Below are positions 1-6,229 of a stretch of DNA of 10,705 bases, one piece after another. The number at the start of each line of letters is the position of its first letter. Position 1 is the stretch's first letter. The notes below the pieces were generated by a model, which did not search any database, was not told the DNA's origin, and was given only the letters and a program-made list of their open reading frames with translations. The position numbers and the translations under genes were made by a program. The DNA is from an uncultured Flavobacteriales bacterium (GTDB lineage: Bacteria > Bacteroidota > Bacteroidia > Flavobacteriales > Schleiferiaceae), in NCBI GenBank assembly GCA_903821715.1, contig CAIJMB010000206.1:1-10705 (forward strand), read 5' to 3'.

Positions 1-284
1 ACCACGTCTGCGATTCCGTCGTGCGAAGCCGCATACAGAGCGTCCACAACCTGAACGTCATCGAGCGCCACACCCAGGGTGCGCGCAAAGATCATCGCAG
101 TGTGCAGGGTGCGGGTCGCCGGCGAAGCGTACAATACGGGTGACTCGTGCAGCAGTTCGCGGAGCCAGCCCGCCATGAGGTGCGCATCACGGATTCCGCG
201 ACCCTTGAGCGGGCGGTCCATGTCAGGCAGTTCGTGGTACTCCCACGAGCTCTTCGCGTGGCGAACGAGGTAGATGGTTTTCAT
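1..284 (-). CDS. sixA: SixA-type phosphohistidine phosphatase (histidine phosphatase family), 3' end outside window
   Basis: Only the first 94 codons are in the window; the gene runs off the left edge. The protein opens MKTIYLVRHAKSSWEY, the RHG/RHA phosphatase signature with the catalytic histidine at residue 9. A DRPLKGRG segment follows near residues 23-30, then an ASPATRT segment near residues 53-60. This order is typical of the SixA branch of the histidine phosphatase superfamily, which removes phosphate from phosphohistidine on signalling proteins in the cytoplasm. The substrate here cannot be inferred. The ATG at 282-284 is chosen because family members begin directly with this beta strand. 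It is the last gene of a leftward cluster, 54 bp after the mazG stop, and may be co-transcribed with it. A related small-molecule phosphatase remains possible because the C-terminal half is missing. Confidence 0.85.
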   Translation of the reverse strand, partial: MKTIYLVRHAKSSWEYHELPDMDRPLKGRGIRDAHLMAGWLRELLHESPVLYASPATRTLHTAMIFARTLGVALDDVQVVDALYAASHDGIADV

Positions 285-286
285 GG

Positions 287-338
287 TTTGGGCTGATGCA
301 AGGTGGCAACGCACCGTGAACGCAAGGTTAAGCCCAAA
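287..338. repeat. 8-bp inverted repeat spanning the mazG-sixA intergenic gap
   Basis: TTTGGGCT at 287-294 is the exact reverse complement of AGCCCAAA at 331-338. An inner GGTG/CACC pair lies between them. The two halves sit just outside the sixA start and directly after the mazG stop, so the transcript of this gap could fold into one stem-loop. There is no T tract, so it does not look like an intrinsic terminator. An mRNA-processing or coupling element is a guess. Confidence 0.35.
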
Positions 339-1130
339 TCAATTCTCGTGTCTTTTGACCTGATTCCAAAGCTCATCCCAAACCTCGAGGGTTTGTTTGG
401 CGTTGGTTTGGCCACTCGCCGCGAGCACGGCTTCCATGGCTTGAAAGCGGCGCTTGAATTTGTCGTTGGCCTGAGCGAGGGACTGTTCGGGGTCCCATCC
501 GCGGTGGCGGGCGTAGTTCACAAGGGCAAACATGAGGTCGCCAAACTCTTCTTGAGCAGCCGCTTCAGTGGGAGCCGTCTGAAGTTCTGTAAGCTCTTCT
601 TCGACCTTAGCCCACACGCCGTCGACCGAAGGCCAGTCGAATCCGACTCCGCGCACTTTGTCTTGCATGCGGTAGGCCTTGACCAGTGCCGGCAGGGCCT
701 TGGGCACCCCTTCGAGCACTGATTTTTGGTCCACGGAACCCTTTTCAGCGAGCTTAATCGCCTCCCAGTTGGCCTTGACCGCGTCGGCGTCGTCGGCTTT
801 GACGTCGCCATAAATGTGGGGATGCCGGCGAACCAGCTTGTCGCAGACGCCGTTCAGCACGTCAGCCACGTCAAAGTGGCCCTTTTCGCTGGCAATTTTG
901 CTGTAAAACACCAGATGCAAAAAGAGGTCTCCGAGCTCTTTGCCGAGTTCGGGCCAATCGCCCGAATCAATGGCATCTGCGAGTTCGTAGGCCTCTTCGA
1001 GAGTGAGAATCCGCAGGGTTTGCTCAGTTTGCACACGGTCCCAAGGACACTGGGCGCGCAGGTCGTCCATGATGTCCAGTAGGCGACCGAATGCAGCAAG
1101 CGCCGCGGCGCGGTCCGGCTTATTCGCCAT
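339..1130 (-). CDS. mazG: Nucleoside triphosphate pyrophosphohydrolase MazG (263 aa)
   Basis: MazG hydrolyses nucleoside triphosphates to the monophosphate and pyrophosphate, removing non-canonical or excess NTPs in the cytoplasm. Two tandem MazG domains are visible. The first has CPWD (28-31), EEAYE (45-49) and ELGD (65-68). The second has EELTE (178-182) and EFGD (195-198). Both therefore keep the EExxE...ExxD metal-binding pattern. The total length of 263 aa matches the usual two-domain MazG. The open frame extends 29 codons further upstream, but that part is Pro/Arg/Lys-rich and lies over the end of the preceding gene. The start MANKPDR at 1128-1130 fits the family better and gives an 11-bp overlap with the DUF5606 gene, consistent with translational coupling in the def operon. 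Confidence 0.95.
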   Translation of the reverse strand: MANKPDRAAALAAFGRLLDIMDDLRAQCPWDRVQTEQTLRILTLEEAYELADAIDSGDWPELGKELGDLFLHLVFYSKIASEKGHFDVADVLNGVCDKLVRRHPHIYGDVKADDADAVKANWEAIKLAEKGSVDQKSVLEGVPKALPALVKAYRMQDKVRGVGFDWPSVDGVWAKVEEELTELQTAPTEAAAQEEFGDLMFALVNYARHRGWDPEQSLAQANDKFKRRFQAMEAVLAASGQTNAKQTLEVWDELWNQVKRHEN

Positions 1131-1593
1131 CCTCGGCTTTAGCGGCAGCCTTTTTCTTGGCGGCCTTGGGCTTGGGGGCTTCTGCAGCTTCGGGGGCTGA
1201 TTCGCTGCCCGCAGCAAAGAAATTGTGGCGCACTAACGCATTGTACCACTGAAAGAACTTGCGCATGTCGCTGACGTACACGCGGCTGTCGTCGTAGTCA
1301 GGGACGAGCTTGGCGAACTCTGCCATAACCAGGGCGCTGTCGGCGTTGTGCGGAACTGCTTCTTGGCCCTTGAGCACCTCTCCTACGGCCGCGAGCACTT
1401 CGCGGAGCGGACGCTCACCTTCAATGGTGTAGAGCGCCATCTCGTCGAGGACGTGCACCTGCTGGCGCGCCGAAGCGCTCACGCGGGCACCGCCGCCGAG
1501 CGGTTCCGCCACAAGGCCGGTGCGGGTTGATGCAATCAGTTGGTAAAGGCCGGGGCGTCCCGCAATCGCGAGCACGTGCTTGAGGTCATTCAT
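1120..1593 (-). CDS. DUF5606 domain-containing protein (157 aa)
   Basis: The N-terminal part, about residues 1-125, resembles the DUF5606 family found in Bacteroidota. Its features are an opening LAIAGRPGLYQLIASTRTG, a central MALYTIEGERPLREV, and a VPDYDDSRVYVSDMRKFFQWYN segment near 97-118. The function of the family is unknown, and no catalytic motif, signal peptide or membrane segment is visible. Residues 128-157 form a low-complexity tail rich in Ala, Pro, Glu and Lys (KPKAAKKKAAAKAEDGE), reminiscent of basic nucleic-acid-binding tails. The ATG at 1591-1593 is chosen because the extended upstream frame is unlike the family. The gene overlaps the upstream lipoprotein gene by 8 bp and mazG by 11 bp, so it belongs to the def operon. 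Confidence 0.85.
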   Translation of the reverse strand: MNDLKHVLAIAGRPGLYQLIASTRTGLVAEPLGGGARVSASARQQVHVLDEMALYTIEGERPLREVLAAVGEVLKGQEAVPHNADSALVMAEFAKLVPDYDDSRVYVSDMRKFFQWYNALVRHNFFAAGSESAPEAAEAPKPKAAKKKAAAKAEDGE

Positions 1594-2083
1594 TGGATTT
1601 AGCTTGGATTTGCTGCAAAAGAAGGGAGTCCGCATTGGTGCGGGTGAGCTGGAGCATGGTGTCGACGCGGCCAGCCCAAGGATGCTGGGGGTAGCGCTGC
1701 ACAAAGAGTTCGTAGGCCTGGGCGGCGCGAATTTGGTCGCCCAATGCGACATCAAAGGTGGTTGCTACCGCAAACAGGGCACGCGGGCCAAAGCGGTCGG
1801 GAAGCGAGTCCACCACCCGCATGTAGTGGCGAATGGCAAAGAGGGCTCGGCTCGGAATCTGCGCCTCGAGGTCTCCCGCGGCAAGCTGGTAGCGCGCCCA
1901 GAGCGAATCGTCTTCAGATTCCGCCGCCGCCTGCTCGAGGCGGGCCACAATGGCGTATGAACCCAACGAGTCCGTGGCCCAGTTGCTGCGGGCGGCCATA
2001 TCGGCAATGGCCTGCTCGCCATCGACGCCGGGGGTACAGGCAGCAAGCAGTGCTACTGCGGCTAGACTGAGGTACTTATTCAT
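1586..2083 (-). CDS. Small lipoprotein with TPR-like helices (165 aa)
   Basis: The protein has a short signal peptide ending in a LAAC lipobox with the modified cysteine at residue 16, so it should be a lipid-anchored envelope protein. The mature part is alpha-helical with TPR-like spacing. Examples are SRALFAIRHYMRVVDSLP, then RALFAVATTFDVALGDQIRA, then AQAYELFVQRYPQHPWAGR, where the Tyr/Pro placement is typical of Bacteroidota TPR lipoproteins. No enzymatic motif is seen. The ATG at 2081-2083 overlaps the def stop in an ATGA arrangement, and its own stop overlaps the DUF5606 start by 8 bp. Co-expression with def and mazG is therefore expected, but a functional link is not evident. The specific family is not recognised. 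Confidence 0.85.
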   Translation of the reverse strand: MNKYLSLAAVALLAACTPGVDGEQAIADMAARSNWATDSLGSYAIVARLEQAAAESEDDSLWARYQLAAGDLEAQIPSRALFAIRHYMRVVDSLPDRFGPRALFAVATTFDVALGDQIRAAQAYELFVQRYPQHPWAGRVDTMLQLTRTNADSLLLQQIQAKSNE

Positions 2084-2655
2084 GCTACGTTGAATTTCAT
2101 GCGGTAGTTCGAGCTGACTTTGCCCACGGCAATGTCTTTGAGGCGACCTTGAATGAGGCGCTTCTTCAGCGGGCTCAGGCGGTCGGTAAAGAGGATGCCC
2201 TCGATGTGGTCGTACTCGTGCTGAATGATGCGCGCTGGAACTCCTGAATAAGTCTCTTCGTACCACCGGCCCTCGAGATCCTGGTACTTGATGCGCAGTG
2301 TGGGCTTGCGAGCGACGGACTCGTGAAGGTCGGGAATGCTCAGGCAGCCCTCTTCAAAGGCCCACTCGTCCCCGGATTCCTCGAGGATGTGCGCGTTGAT
2401 GAACACCTTTTTAAATGACTTAAGCACTTCGGCGTCTTCGGCGTTGTCGGGATCTTCGGCAAATGGGGATCCGTCAACCACAAAAACACGGGTACTAAAG
2501 CCAATTTGCGGAGCGGCGAGCCCGACGCCTTTAGAGGCGTACATCGTTTCAAACATTGAATCCACAAAGCCCGTGAGTTCGGCACTGGGACAGTCCACTT
2601 CTTTGGCTCGGCGCTTCAGCACCGGCGATCCATACGCCACAATCGGATAAACCAT
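2080..2655 (-). CDS. def: Peptide deformylase (191 aa)
   Basis: Peptide deformylase removes the formyl group from the initiator methionine of nascent proteins at the ribosome and uses a catalytic metal, usually Fe2+. All three family motifs are present: GVGLAAPQ (43-50), EGCLS (102-106) with metal-ligand Cys104, and QHEYDH (145-150) with metal ligands His146 and His150 and catalytic Glu147. A length of 191 aa is normal. The start MVYPIVAYG at 2653-2655 gives the standard N-terminus; the longer open frame would read into ruvX. A promoter-like TATCTTTG ends only 4 bases before the ATG, so the mRNA may be almost leaderless. It is the first gene of the leftward operon and is divergent from ruvX. 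Confidence 0.97.
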   Translation of the reverse strand: MVYPIVAYGSPVLKRRAKEVDCPSAELTGFVDSMFETMYASKGVGLAAPQIGFSTRVFVVDGSPFAEDPDNAEDAEVLKSFKKVFINAHILEESGDEWAFEEGCLSIPDLHESVARKPTLRIKYQDLEGRWYEETYSGVPARIIQHEYDHIEGILFTDRLSPLKKRLIQGRLKDIAVGKVSSNYRMKFNVA

Positions 2656-2659
2656 GGCG

Positions 2660-2667
2660 CAAAGATA
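2660..2667 (-). promoter_or_regulatory. Bacteroidota -7 box (TATCTTTG) for def
   Basis: On the minus strand TATCTTTG fits the Bacteroidota consensus TAnnTTTG exactly. It is followed by CGCC and then the def ATG. The expected transcription start lies about 5 to 7 bases after the box, at or next to the start codon, implying a leaderless or near-leaderless mRNA. A clear -33 TTTG at the usual spacing is not seen; the nearest upstream TTTG lies about 24 bases away. Confidence 0.6.
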
Positions 2668-2672
2668 CCCCC

Positions 2673-2680
2673 TACCTTTG
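2673..2680 (+). promoter_or_regulatory. Bacteroidota -7 box (TACCTTTG) for the ruvX operon
   Basis: TACCTTTG matches TAnnTTTG exactly and lies 14 bases before the chosen ruvX ATG at 2695. It would drive ruvX-dapD-cca and the following gene. It is back to back with the def -7 box, only 5 bp apart, so the two promoters must share or compete for the same DNA. No clear -33 element is seen, and its place would fall within def. Confidence 0.55.
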
Positions 2681-2694
2681 TGGTCCCCGCACAA

Positions 2695-3120
2695 ATGCAC
2701 TCGAAAACCATGTGGATTGGCCTTGACCCCGGACTCCGCCGCACCGGCCTCGCTGAAAGCGATGCGCAGGGCTTCATGACGTTTCCGGTGGCATCCCTCG
2801 CGACAGCCGATTTAGCCCGCGAGCTCAAGACCCGCTATGGCGACGGTTCAAGCCTTCACGGCGTGGCCTTGGGCGACCCCCAGCGCCTCGACGGCGGAAT
2901 TTCGCATGGAGCCGCCGCACGGGACGCGGTAGCCAAGGTGCTTGCAGCCCTTTGGCCCGAAGTCACCGTGCATTTAGTGGACGAACGGCTGACCTCAAAG
3001 CTGGCCGCCCAGGGTGCCGCACTGCTCGGCCGATCCAAGGCCGTCAAAAAAGACAAAGGGCAACTCGACGCCGCTGCAGCGAGCCTCATTTTAGAGAACT
3101 TTTTAATGCAAAAACGATGA
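2695..3120 (+). CDS. ruvX: RuvX/YqgF family putative Holliday junction resolvase (141 aa)
   Basis: The protein has the RNase H-like fold motifs of the YqgF/RuvX family. They are WIGLDPGLRRTGLAESD near residues 7-23 with catalytic Asp11, VALGDP near 57-62, VDERLTS near 95-101 with acidic residues, and KGQLDAAAASLILENFL near 121-137 with the C-terminal Asp125. Members act in 16S rRNA 5'-end maturation (YqgF) and have been proposed as Holliday junction resolvases. The length of 141 aa is normal. Start choice is uncertain: ATG 2695 is used, but ATG 2710 (MWIGLD) is also credible and would lose five residues. A GTG at 2680 lies within the -7 box and is unlikely. The stop overlaps the dapD start as ATGA. 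Confidence 0.9.
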   Translation: MHSKTMWIGLDPGLRRTGLAESDAQGFMTFPVASLATADLARELKTRYGDGSSLHGVALGDPQRLDGGISHGAAARDAVAKVLAALWPEVTVHLVDERLTSKLAAQGAALLGRSKAVKKDKGQLDAAAASLILENFLMQKR

Positions 3121-3944
3121 ATCCGAACTGGAACGAACTCCGCGCCACCATTGAACACGTCTGGGAGCACCGCGACGAACTGCAAAGCCCCAACGCGTTG
3201 AACGCCGTAGCCCAAGTCATCACTGCGCTTGACCACGGAGACCTTCGGGTCGCCGAACCCGTGGATGGCGGCTGGCAGGTCAACGAATGGATTAAAAAAG
3301 CCGTGGTGCTCTACTTTCCGCAGCGCAAAATGGAAACGTTTGAAGCGGGGCCCATGGAATTCCACGACAAAATGCCCTTGAAGCGCAACTACGCGGCCCT
3401 TGGGGTGCGCGTGGTTCCGCACGCAGTGGCCCGCCACGGAGCCTATTTGGCCCCCGGAGTCATCATGATGCCTTCGTATGTCAACATTGGGGCCTACGTA
3501 GGGCCGCGCACCATGGTCGACACGTGGGCTACGGTCGGAAGCTGTGCGCAAATCGGCGCCGACGTGCACCTTTCGGGCGGAGTCGGAATCGGCGGCGTCC
3601 TTGAACCCCTGCAGGCCGCACCGGTCATCATCGAAGACGGCGCGTTCCTAGGATCGCGCTGCATTGTCGTCGAAGGCGTGCGCGTCGGCCGCGAAGCGGT
3701 GCTGGGCGCCAACGTGGTCCTAACTGCGTCAACCAAGATCATCGACGTAACGGGTACCGAGCCTGTGGAGTACCGCGGCTACGTTCCCGAGCGCAGCGTG
3801 GTGATTCCGGGCAGTATTCCCAAGGAATTTGGGGCCGGAACCTACCAGGTCCCCTGCGCTCTTATCATTGGGCAGCGCAAGGCGAGCACCGACCAAAAGA
3901 CGTCGCTGAACGACGCCCTGCGCGAATTTCAAGTGGCAGTCTAA
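3117..3944 (+). CDS. dapD: 2,3,4,5-tetrahydropyridine-2,6-dicarboxylate N-succinyltransferase (275 aa)
   Basis: DapD transfers succinyl from succinyl-CoA to tetrahydrodipicolinate in the diaminopimelate/lysine pathway, supplying lysine and, where used, peptidoglycan precursor. The N-terminal helical domain (1-100) is followed by a left-handed beta helix of hexapeptide repeats. Highly conserved segments include APGVIMMPSYVNIGAYV near 112-128, MVDTWATVGSCAQIG (133-147) with the presumed catalytic Asp135, HLSGGVGIGGVLEP (151-164), and a VVEG with Glu186 near 184-187. The length equals the usual size of about 275 aa. The longer open frame adds 55 residues that are a shadow of ruvX, so the ATG at 3117 (ATGA overlap with the ruvX stop) is the start. 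It belongs to the ruvX operon, and the next gene starts directly after its stop. Confidence 0.97.
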   Translation: MNPNWNELRATIEHVWEHRDELQSPNALNAVAQVITALDHGDLRVAEPVDGGWQVNEWIKKAVVLYFPQRKMETFEAGPMEFHDKMPLKRNYAALGVRVVPHAVARHGAYLAPGVIMMPSYVNIGAYVGPRTMVDTWATVGSCAQIGADVHLSGGVGIGGVLEPLQAAPVIIEDGAFLGSRCIVVEGVRVGREAVLGANVVLTASTKIIDVTGTEPVEYRGYVPERSVVIPGSIPKEFGAGTYQVPCALIIGQRKASTDQKTSLNDALREFQVAV

Positions 3945-5367
3945 GTGGCGGAACCCTATACATCATGGATTGACCATCCGCTGTTTCAAGCGGTAGGTTC
4001 CGCAGCCGACGAACTCGGTCTGCCGTGCTACGTCGTGGGTGGGCTGGGTGCGCGACCGTTTGATGAACCGCAAGAACTCTAAGGACGTTGACTTTGTCGT
4101 CGTAGGGGATGCGTTGGCCGTGGCCAAAGTCGCTGCCGCCTCACTCAAAGCGGGCAAAGTCGCGGTCTACCAGAATTTTGGCACCGCCCAATTCACCTGG
4201 CACGGGTGGCAAATTGAATTTGTACAGGCCCGAACCGAGAGCTACCGCAGCGAATCGCGCAAGCCCACCGTGCAGCCCGGCACGCTCGAAGACGACCAGC
4301 GCCGCCGCGACTTCAGCATCAACGCAATGGCCGTGGGCGTGCACCGCGCCGCTTGGGGTGAGTTGCTGGATCCGTTTGGCGGGCGCGAAGACCTCGAGGC
4401 CAAAATGCTGCGCACCCCGCTTGAACCGATTGAAACGTTTAGTGACGACCCGTTGCGCATTTTGCGCGGACTGCGCTTCGCGAGCCAACTCGGATTTGCC
4501 CTCGACGAGGCTACCCTCGAAGGAATGAAGACCACGGCGGACCGGCTGGCCATTTTGTCGCCCGAGCGCATTCAGACCGAGCTACTCAAGATTCTCGAAA
4601 GCCCCAAACCCTCGGTGGGCCTGGGCCTGATGTACCAGTGCGGCGCTATGGGGGTCCTCTTGCCCGAGGTCGCAGCCCTTGCCGGTGTTGACGAGGTCGA
4701 AGGCCACCTGCACAAGGACAACTTTTGGCACACCCTCGAAGTGGTCGACAACACGGCGGCGCAGTCCGAAAACGTGTGGCTGCGCCTCGCGGCCCTGCTG
4801 CACGACATTGGCAAGCCTCCGACCAAAAAGTTTATGAAGGGCACGGGGTGGACCTTTCACGGCCATGAATTTTTGGGCGGAAAAATGGCCAAAAAGCTCT
4901 TTAGGCGCCTTTCGCTGCCGCTGGACGCCCGAATGGACTACGTGGTGAAGCTGATCCAAATGAGTTCGCGCCCGATTGCGGTCGTAAGCGATTCCGCCAC
5001 CGACAGCGCCGTACGCCGACTGCTATTTGATGCGGGCGAAGACATCGAAGATTTGATGATTCTGTGCTCGAGCGACATCACCACCAAAAATCCGCGCAAA
5101 AAGTCGCGCTATCTGGCCAACTATGACCGTGTTAAGGCCAAAATGGCCGAAGTAGAGGCACGCGACCACCTGCGCAACTGGCAGCCGCCGATTGACGGAA
5201 GCCAGTTGATGAGCTGGTTTGACCTGCCCCCCGGCCCCATGGTGGGCCAAATGAAAACCGCCGTGCGCGAGGCTATTCTCGACGGCGCGATTCCCAATAC
5301 CTTTGACGATGCCAAGGCCTATGTAACGGCCTGGGCTGCTGAACACGGAATTCCCTTGAAATCATGA
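3945..5367 (+). CDS. cca: CCA tRNA nucleotidyltransferase with HD domain, apparent one-base insertion near the N-terminus
   Basis: This is a class II tRNA nucleotidyltransferase, which adds or repairs the 3' CCA of tRNA. Reading starts at GTG 3945, abutting the dapD TAA, and gives VAEPYTSWIDHPLFQAVGSA, continuing to YVVGG at residues 29-33. There the expected VVGGWVRDR motif is broken. The rest (WVRDRL, DVDFVV with DxD at 47-49, RRRDFSINAMAV near 118-129, RILRGLRFA near 171-179) continues one base out of frame. Removing one base from 4041-4044 yields a continuous 473-aa protein of normal length. The HD domain is intact: His262, His286-Asp287, His305 and His307 (corrected numbering). As written, the first frame stops at 4080-4082 after 45 codons. 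A start at GTG 4039 would lack the nucleotide-binding GG. Sequence error, true mutation or recoding are all possible. The gene ends in an ATGA overlap with the next gene. Confidence 0.85.
4041..4044 (+). other. Frameshift site in cca (extra base in a G-rich run)
   Basis: The upstream frame reads GTG GGT GGG C, while the conserved motif needs GGT GGN TGG GTG CGC GAC (G-G-W-V-R-D). One base too many lies within GGGC at 4041-4044, most simply a GG to GGG expansion. The local sequence GGGTGGGCTGGG has three G runs, a context prone both to slippage and to base-calling error. Confidence 0.8.
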
Positions 5368-5885
5368 GCACCACGGTTGTACGCGCCATTTTGAACACCG
5401 AAGAGGACATCTTTCGCGATGTGGCCATCTCGTCATCTGCCACGCTAGAGCAAGCACACCATGCGATTGCCGCGGCTTTTAAGCTAAACCCCGGCCAAAT
5501 GGCCTCGTTCTATCGCACCGACGCCGAATGGAACCAGGGCGACGAAATTCCCTTGATGTCCATGGACCCCGCCGTTGGGCCCAGTATGGCCGACCTCAGC
5601 GTGGGTGAAGTACTCGGTGCTCCGGGCCAGCGACTTCTGTTTGTGTACGACTTTCTCGAAATGTGGAGCTTTCTCGTCGAGTTCGTGCGCCACGAAGACC
5701 GCGAATGCGGTGACCCCGAAGTGGTGCTTTCGTACGGAGTTCGCCCCGAAACCGCCCCTGAACTGCAGTACGGCGGCGACGGGCTGGGCGGCAGCCTTGA
5801 TGATGACTTCGATGAAGACGACGACGAGTACGGATTCGACGAAGACGACTTGGCCGACGGCTACTCTTCTTCGGACGAGTGGTGA
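5364..5885 (+). CDS. Plasmid pRiA4b ORF-3-like / IS1096 passenger TnpR-like protein (173 aa)
   Basis: The N-terminal 110 residues fit the pRiA4b ORF-3-like fold, annotated in many chromosomes as IS1096 element passenger TnpR family. Supporting segments are a VVRAILNTEEDIFRDVAISS opening, then LEQAHHAIAAAFKL, then MASFYRTDAEWNQGDEIPL, then a LLFVYDFLEMWSFLVEF segment near 91-107. Despite the family name, no transposase or resolvase motif is visible, and its role is unknown. Residues 145-173 are strongly acidic, with two FDEDD units and a final SSSDEW. It is the last gene of the ruvX-dapD-cca run, sharing ATGA with cca. Its last 25 bp overlap the 3' end of the opposite-strand gene. No insertion-sequence ends flank it, so it is probably a resident gene, not a mobile passenger. 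Confidence 0.85.
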   Translation: MSTTVVRAILNTEEDIFRDVAISSSATLEQAHHAIAAAFKLNPGQMASFYRTDAEWNQGDEIPLMSMDPAVGPSMADLSVGEVLGAPGQRLLFVYDFLEMWSFLVEFVRHEDRECGDPEVVLSYGVRPETAPELQYGGDGLGGSLDDDFDEDDDEYGFDEDDLADGYSSSDEW

Positions 5886-6190
5886 AACTCGACCGCGTCG
5901 ATGACGCGAATCGGTAGTTCTTCGCCGTTTTTAAACACCACTTTGTCTTCAGTGCAGGCCCAGAGGGTCGTGTGAATGGCGAAATGCCCCTCTTGCGCTG
6001 TGACGTAAATCGTCACTTTGCGCTCCTCAACATTGCCCTCAAAGGTGGCTTTGTGAAGCAGCTTCCACCGGGCCTGGCGCAGCGCTTCGCTCGAGTGCAC
6101 ATCGCCATCCTCAAAATGCAATCCACTCAAATCCTGCCGCTCAATGAGGCGGTAGGCTGACCGATTTTGAGGTTGATCGAGTAACTGCAT
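5861..6190 (-). CDS. Conserved hypothetical protein (109 aa)
   Basis: This is a small soluble protein without signal peptide, membrane segment or recognisable catalytic motif. It opens MQLLDQPQNRSAYRLIERQDLSGLHFEDGD. Alternating beta strands follow (KVTIYVTAQEGHFAIHTTLWACTEDKVVFKNGEELPIRVIDAVEF, residues about 58-101), which suggests a small beta barrel or PilZ/SH3-like sheet. The tail HHSSEEE is acidic. I recall similar short proteins in Bacteroidota but cannot name a family. A longer open frame extends upstream to 6442 but is the shadow of miaA. The ATG at 6188-6190 is preceded by a promoter-like TATATTTA three bases away. It is convergent with the pRiA4b-like gene (25-bp overlap of coding ends) and divergent from miaA (39-bp gap). 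Confidence 0.75.
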   Translation of the reverse strand: MQLLDQPQNRSAYRLIERQDLSGLHFEDGDVHSSEALRQARWKLLHKATFEGNVEERKVTIYVTAQEGHFAIHTTLWACTEDKVVFKNGEELPIRVIDAVEFHHSSEEE

Positions 6191-6193
6191 TCT

Positions 6194-6201
6194 TAAATAT
6201 A
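6194..6201 (-). promoter_or_regulatory. Weak -7 box (TATATTTA) for the 109-aa hypothetical gene
   Basis: On the minus strand TATATTTA differs from TAnnTTTG only at the last base. It ends three bases before the ATG, the same close placement as at def. This AT-rich stretch stands out from the GC-rich surroundings. No -33 element was recognised. Confidence 0.35.
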
Positions 6202-6217
6202 CGGAATTTTCGGATGC

Positions 6218-6225
6218 TACCTTCG
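6218..6225 (+). promoter_or_regulatory. -7 box (TACCTTCG) for the miaA operon
   Basis: TACCTTCG differs from TAnnTTTG at one position and is followed by CAGC and the miaA ATG. The 4-base spacing is identical to that between the def box and the def ATG, implying a near-leaderless transcript. It lies in the 39-bp region divergent from the hypothetical gene at 5861-6190. Confidence 0.45.
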
Positions 6226-6229
6226 CAGC

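Noticed and set aside
287..338. Intrinsic terminator between mazG and sixA
   Set aside because: The inverted repeat is long-looped and lacks a T tract on the transcribed minus strand.
303..722. 139-aa plus-strand open frame opposite mazG
   Set aside because: It lies fully antisense to clear MazG motifs, has no promoter-like box, and its protein resembles no family. It is a shadow produced by high GC content.
1131..1217. 29-residue N-terminal extension of MazG
   Set aside because: The Pro/Lys/Arg-rich sequence arises from reading the DUF5606 tail out of frame. MazG proteins begin near MANKPDR.
2952..3116. 55-residue N-terminal extension of DapD
   Set aside because: The extension is Arg/Gly-rich and reads ruvX in another frame. 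The ATGA junction at 3117 gives a family-standard N-terminus.
2856..3569. 237-aa minus-strand open frame across ruvX and dapD
   Set aside because: Antisense to two well-supported genes and spanning their junction, with a His/Arg/Val-rich composition typical of shadow frames.
4039..4041. GTG at 4039 as the true start of cca
   Set aside because: It would remove the VVGG part of the nucleotide-binding motif, which is encoded directly upstream in another frame together with a typical Cca N-terminus. A frameshift explains the data better.
5364..5885. Mobile element passenger based on the IS1096/TnpR family name
   Set aside because: No terminal repeats, transposase or compositional break surrounds the gene, and it is translationally coupled to cca.
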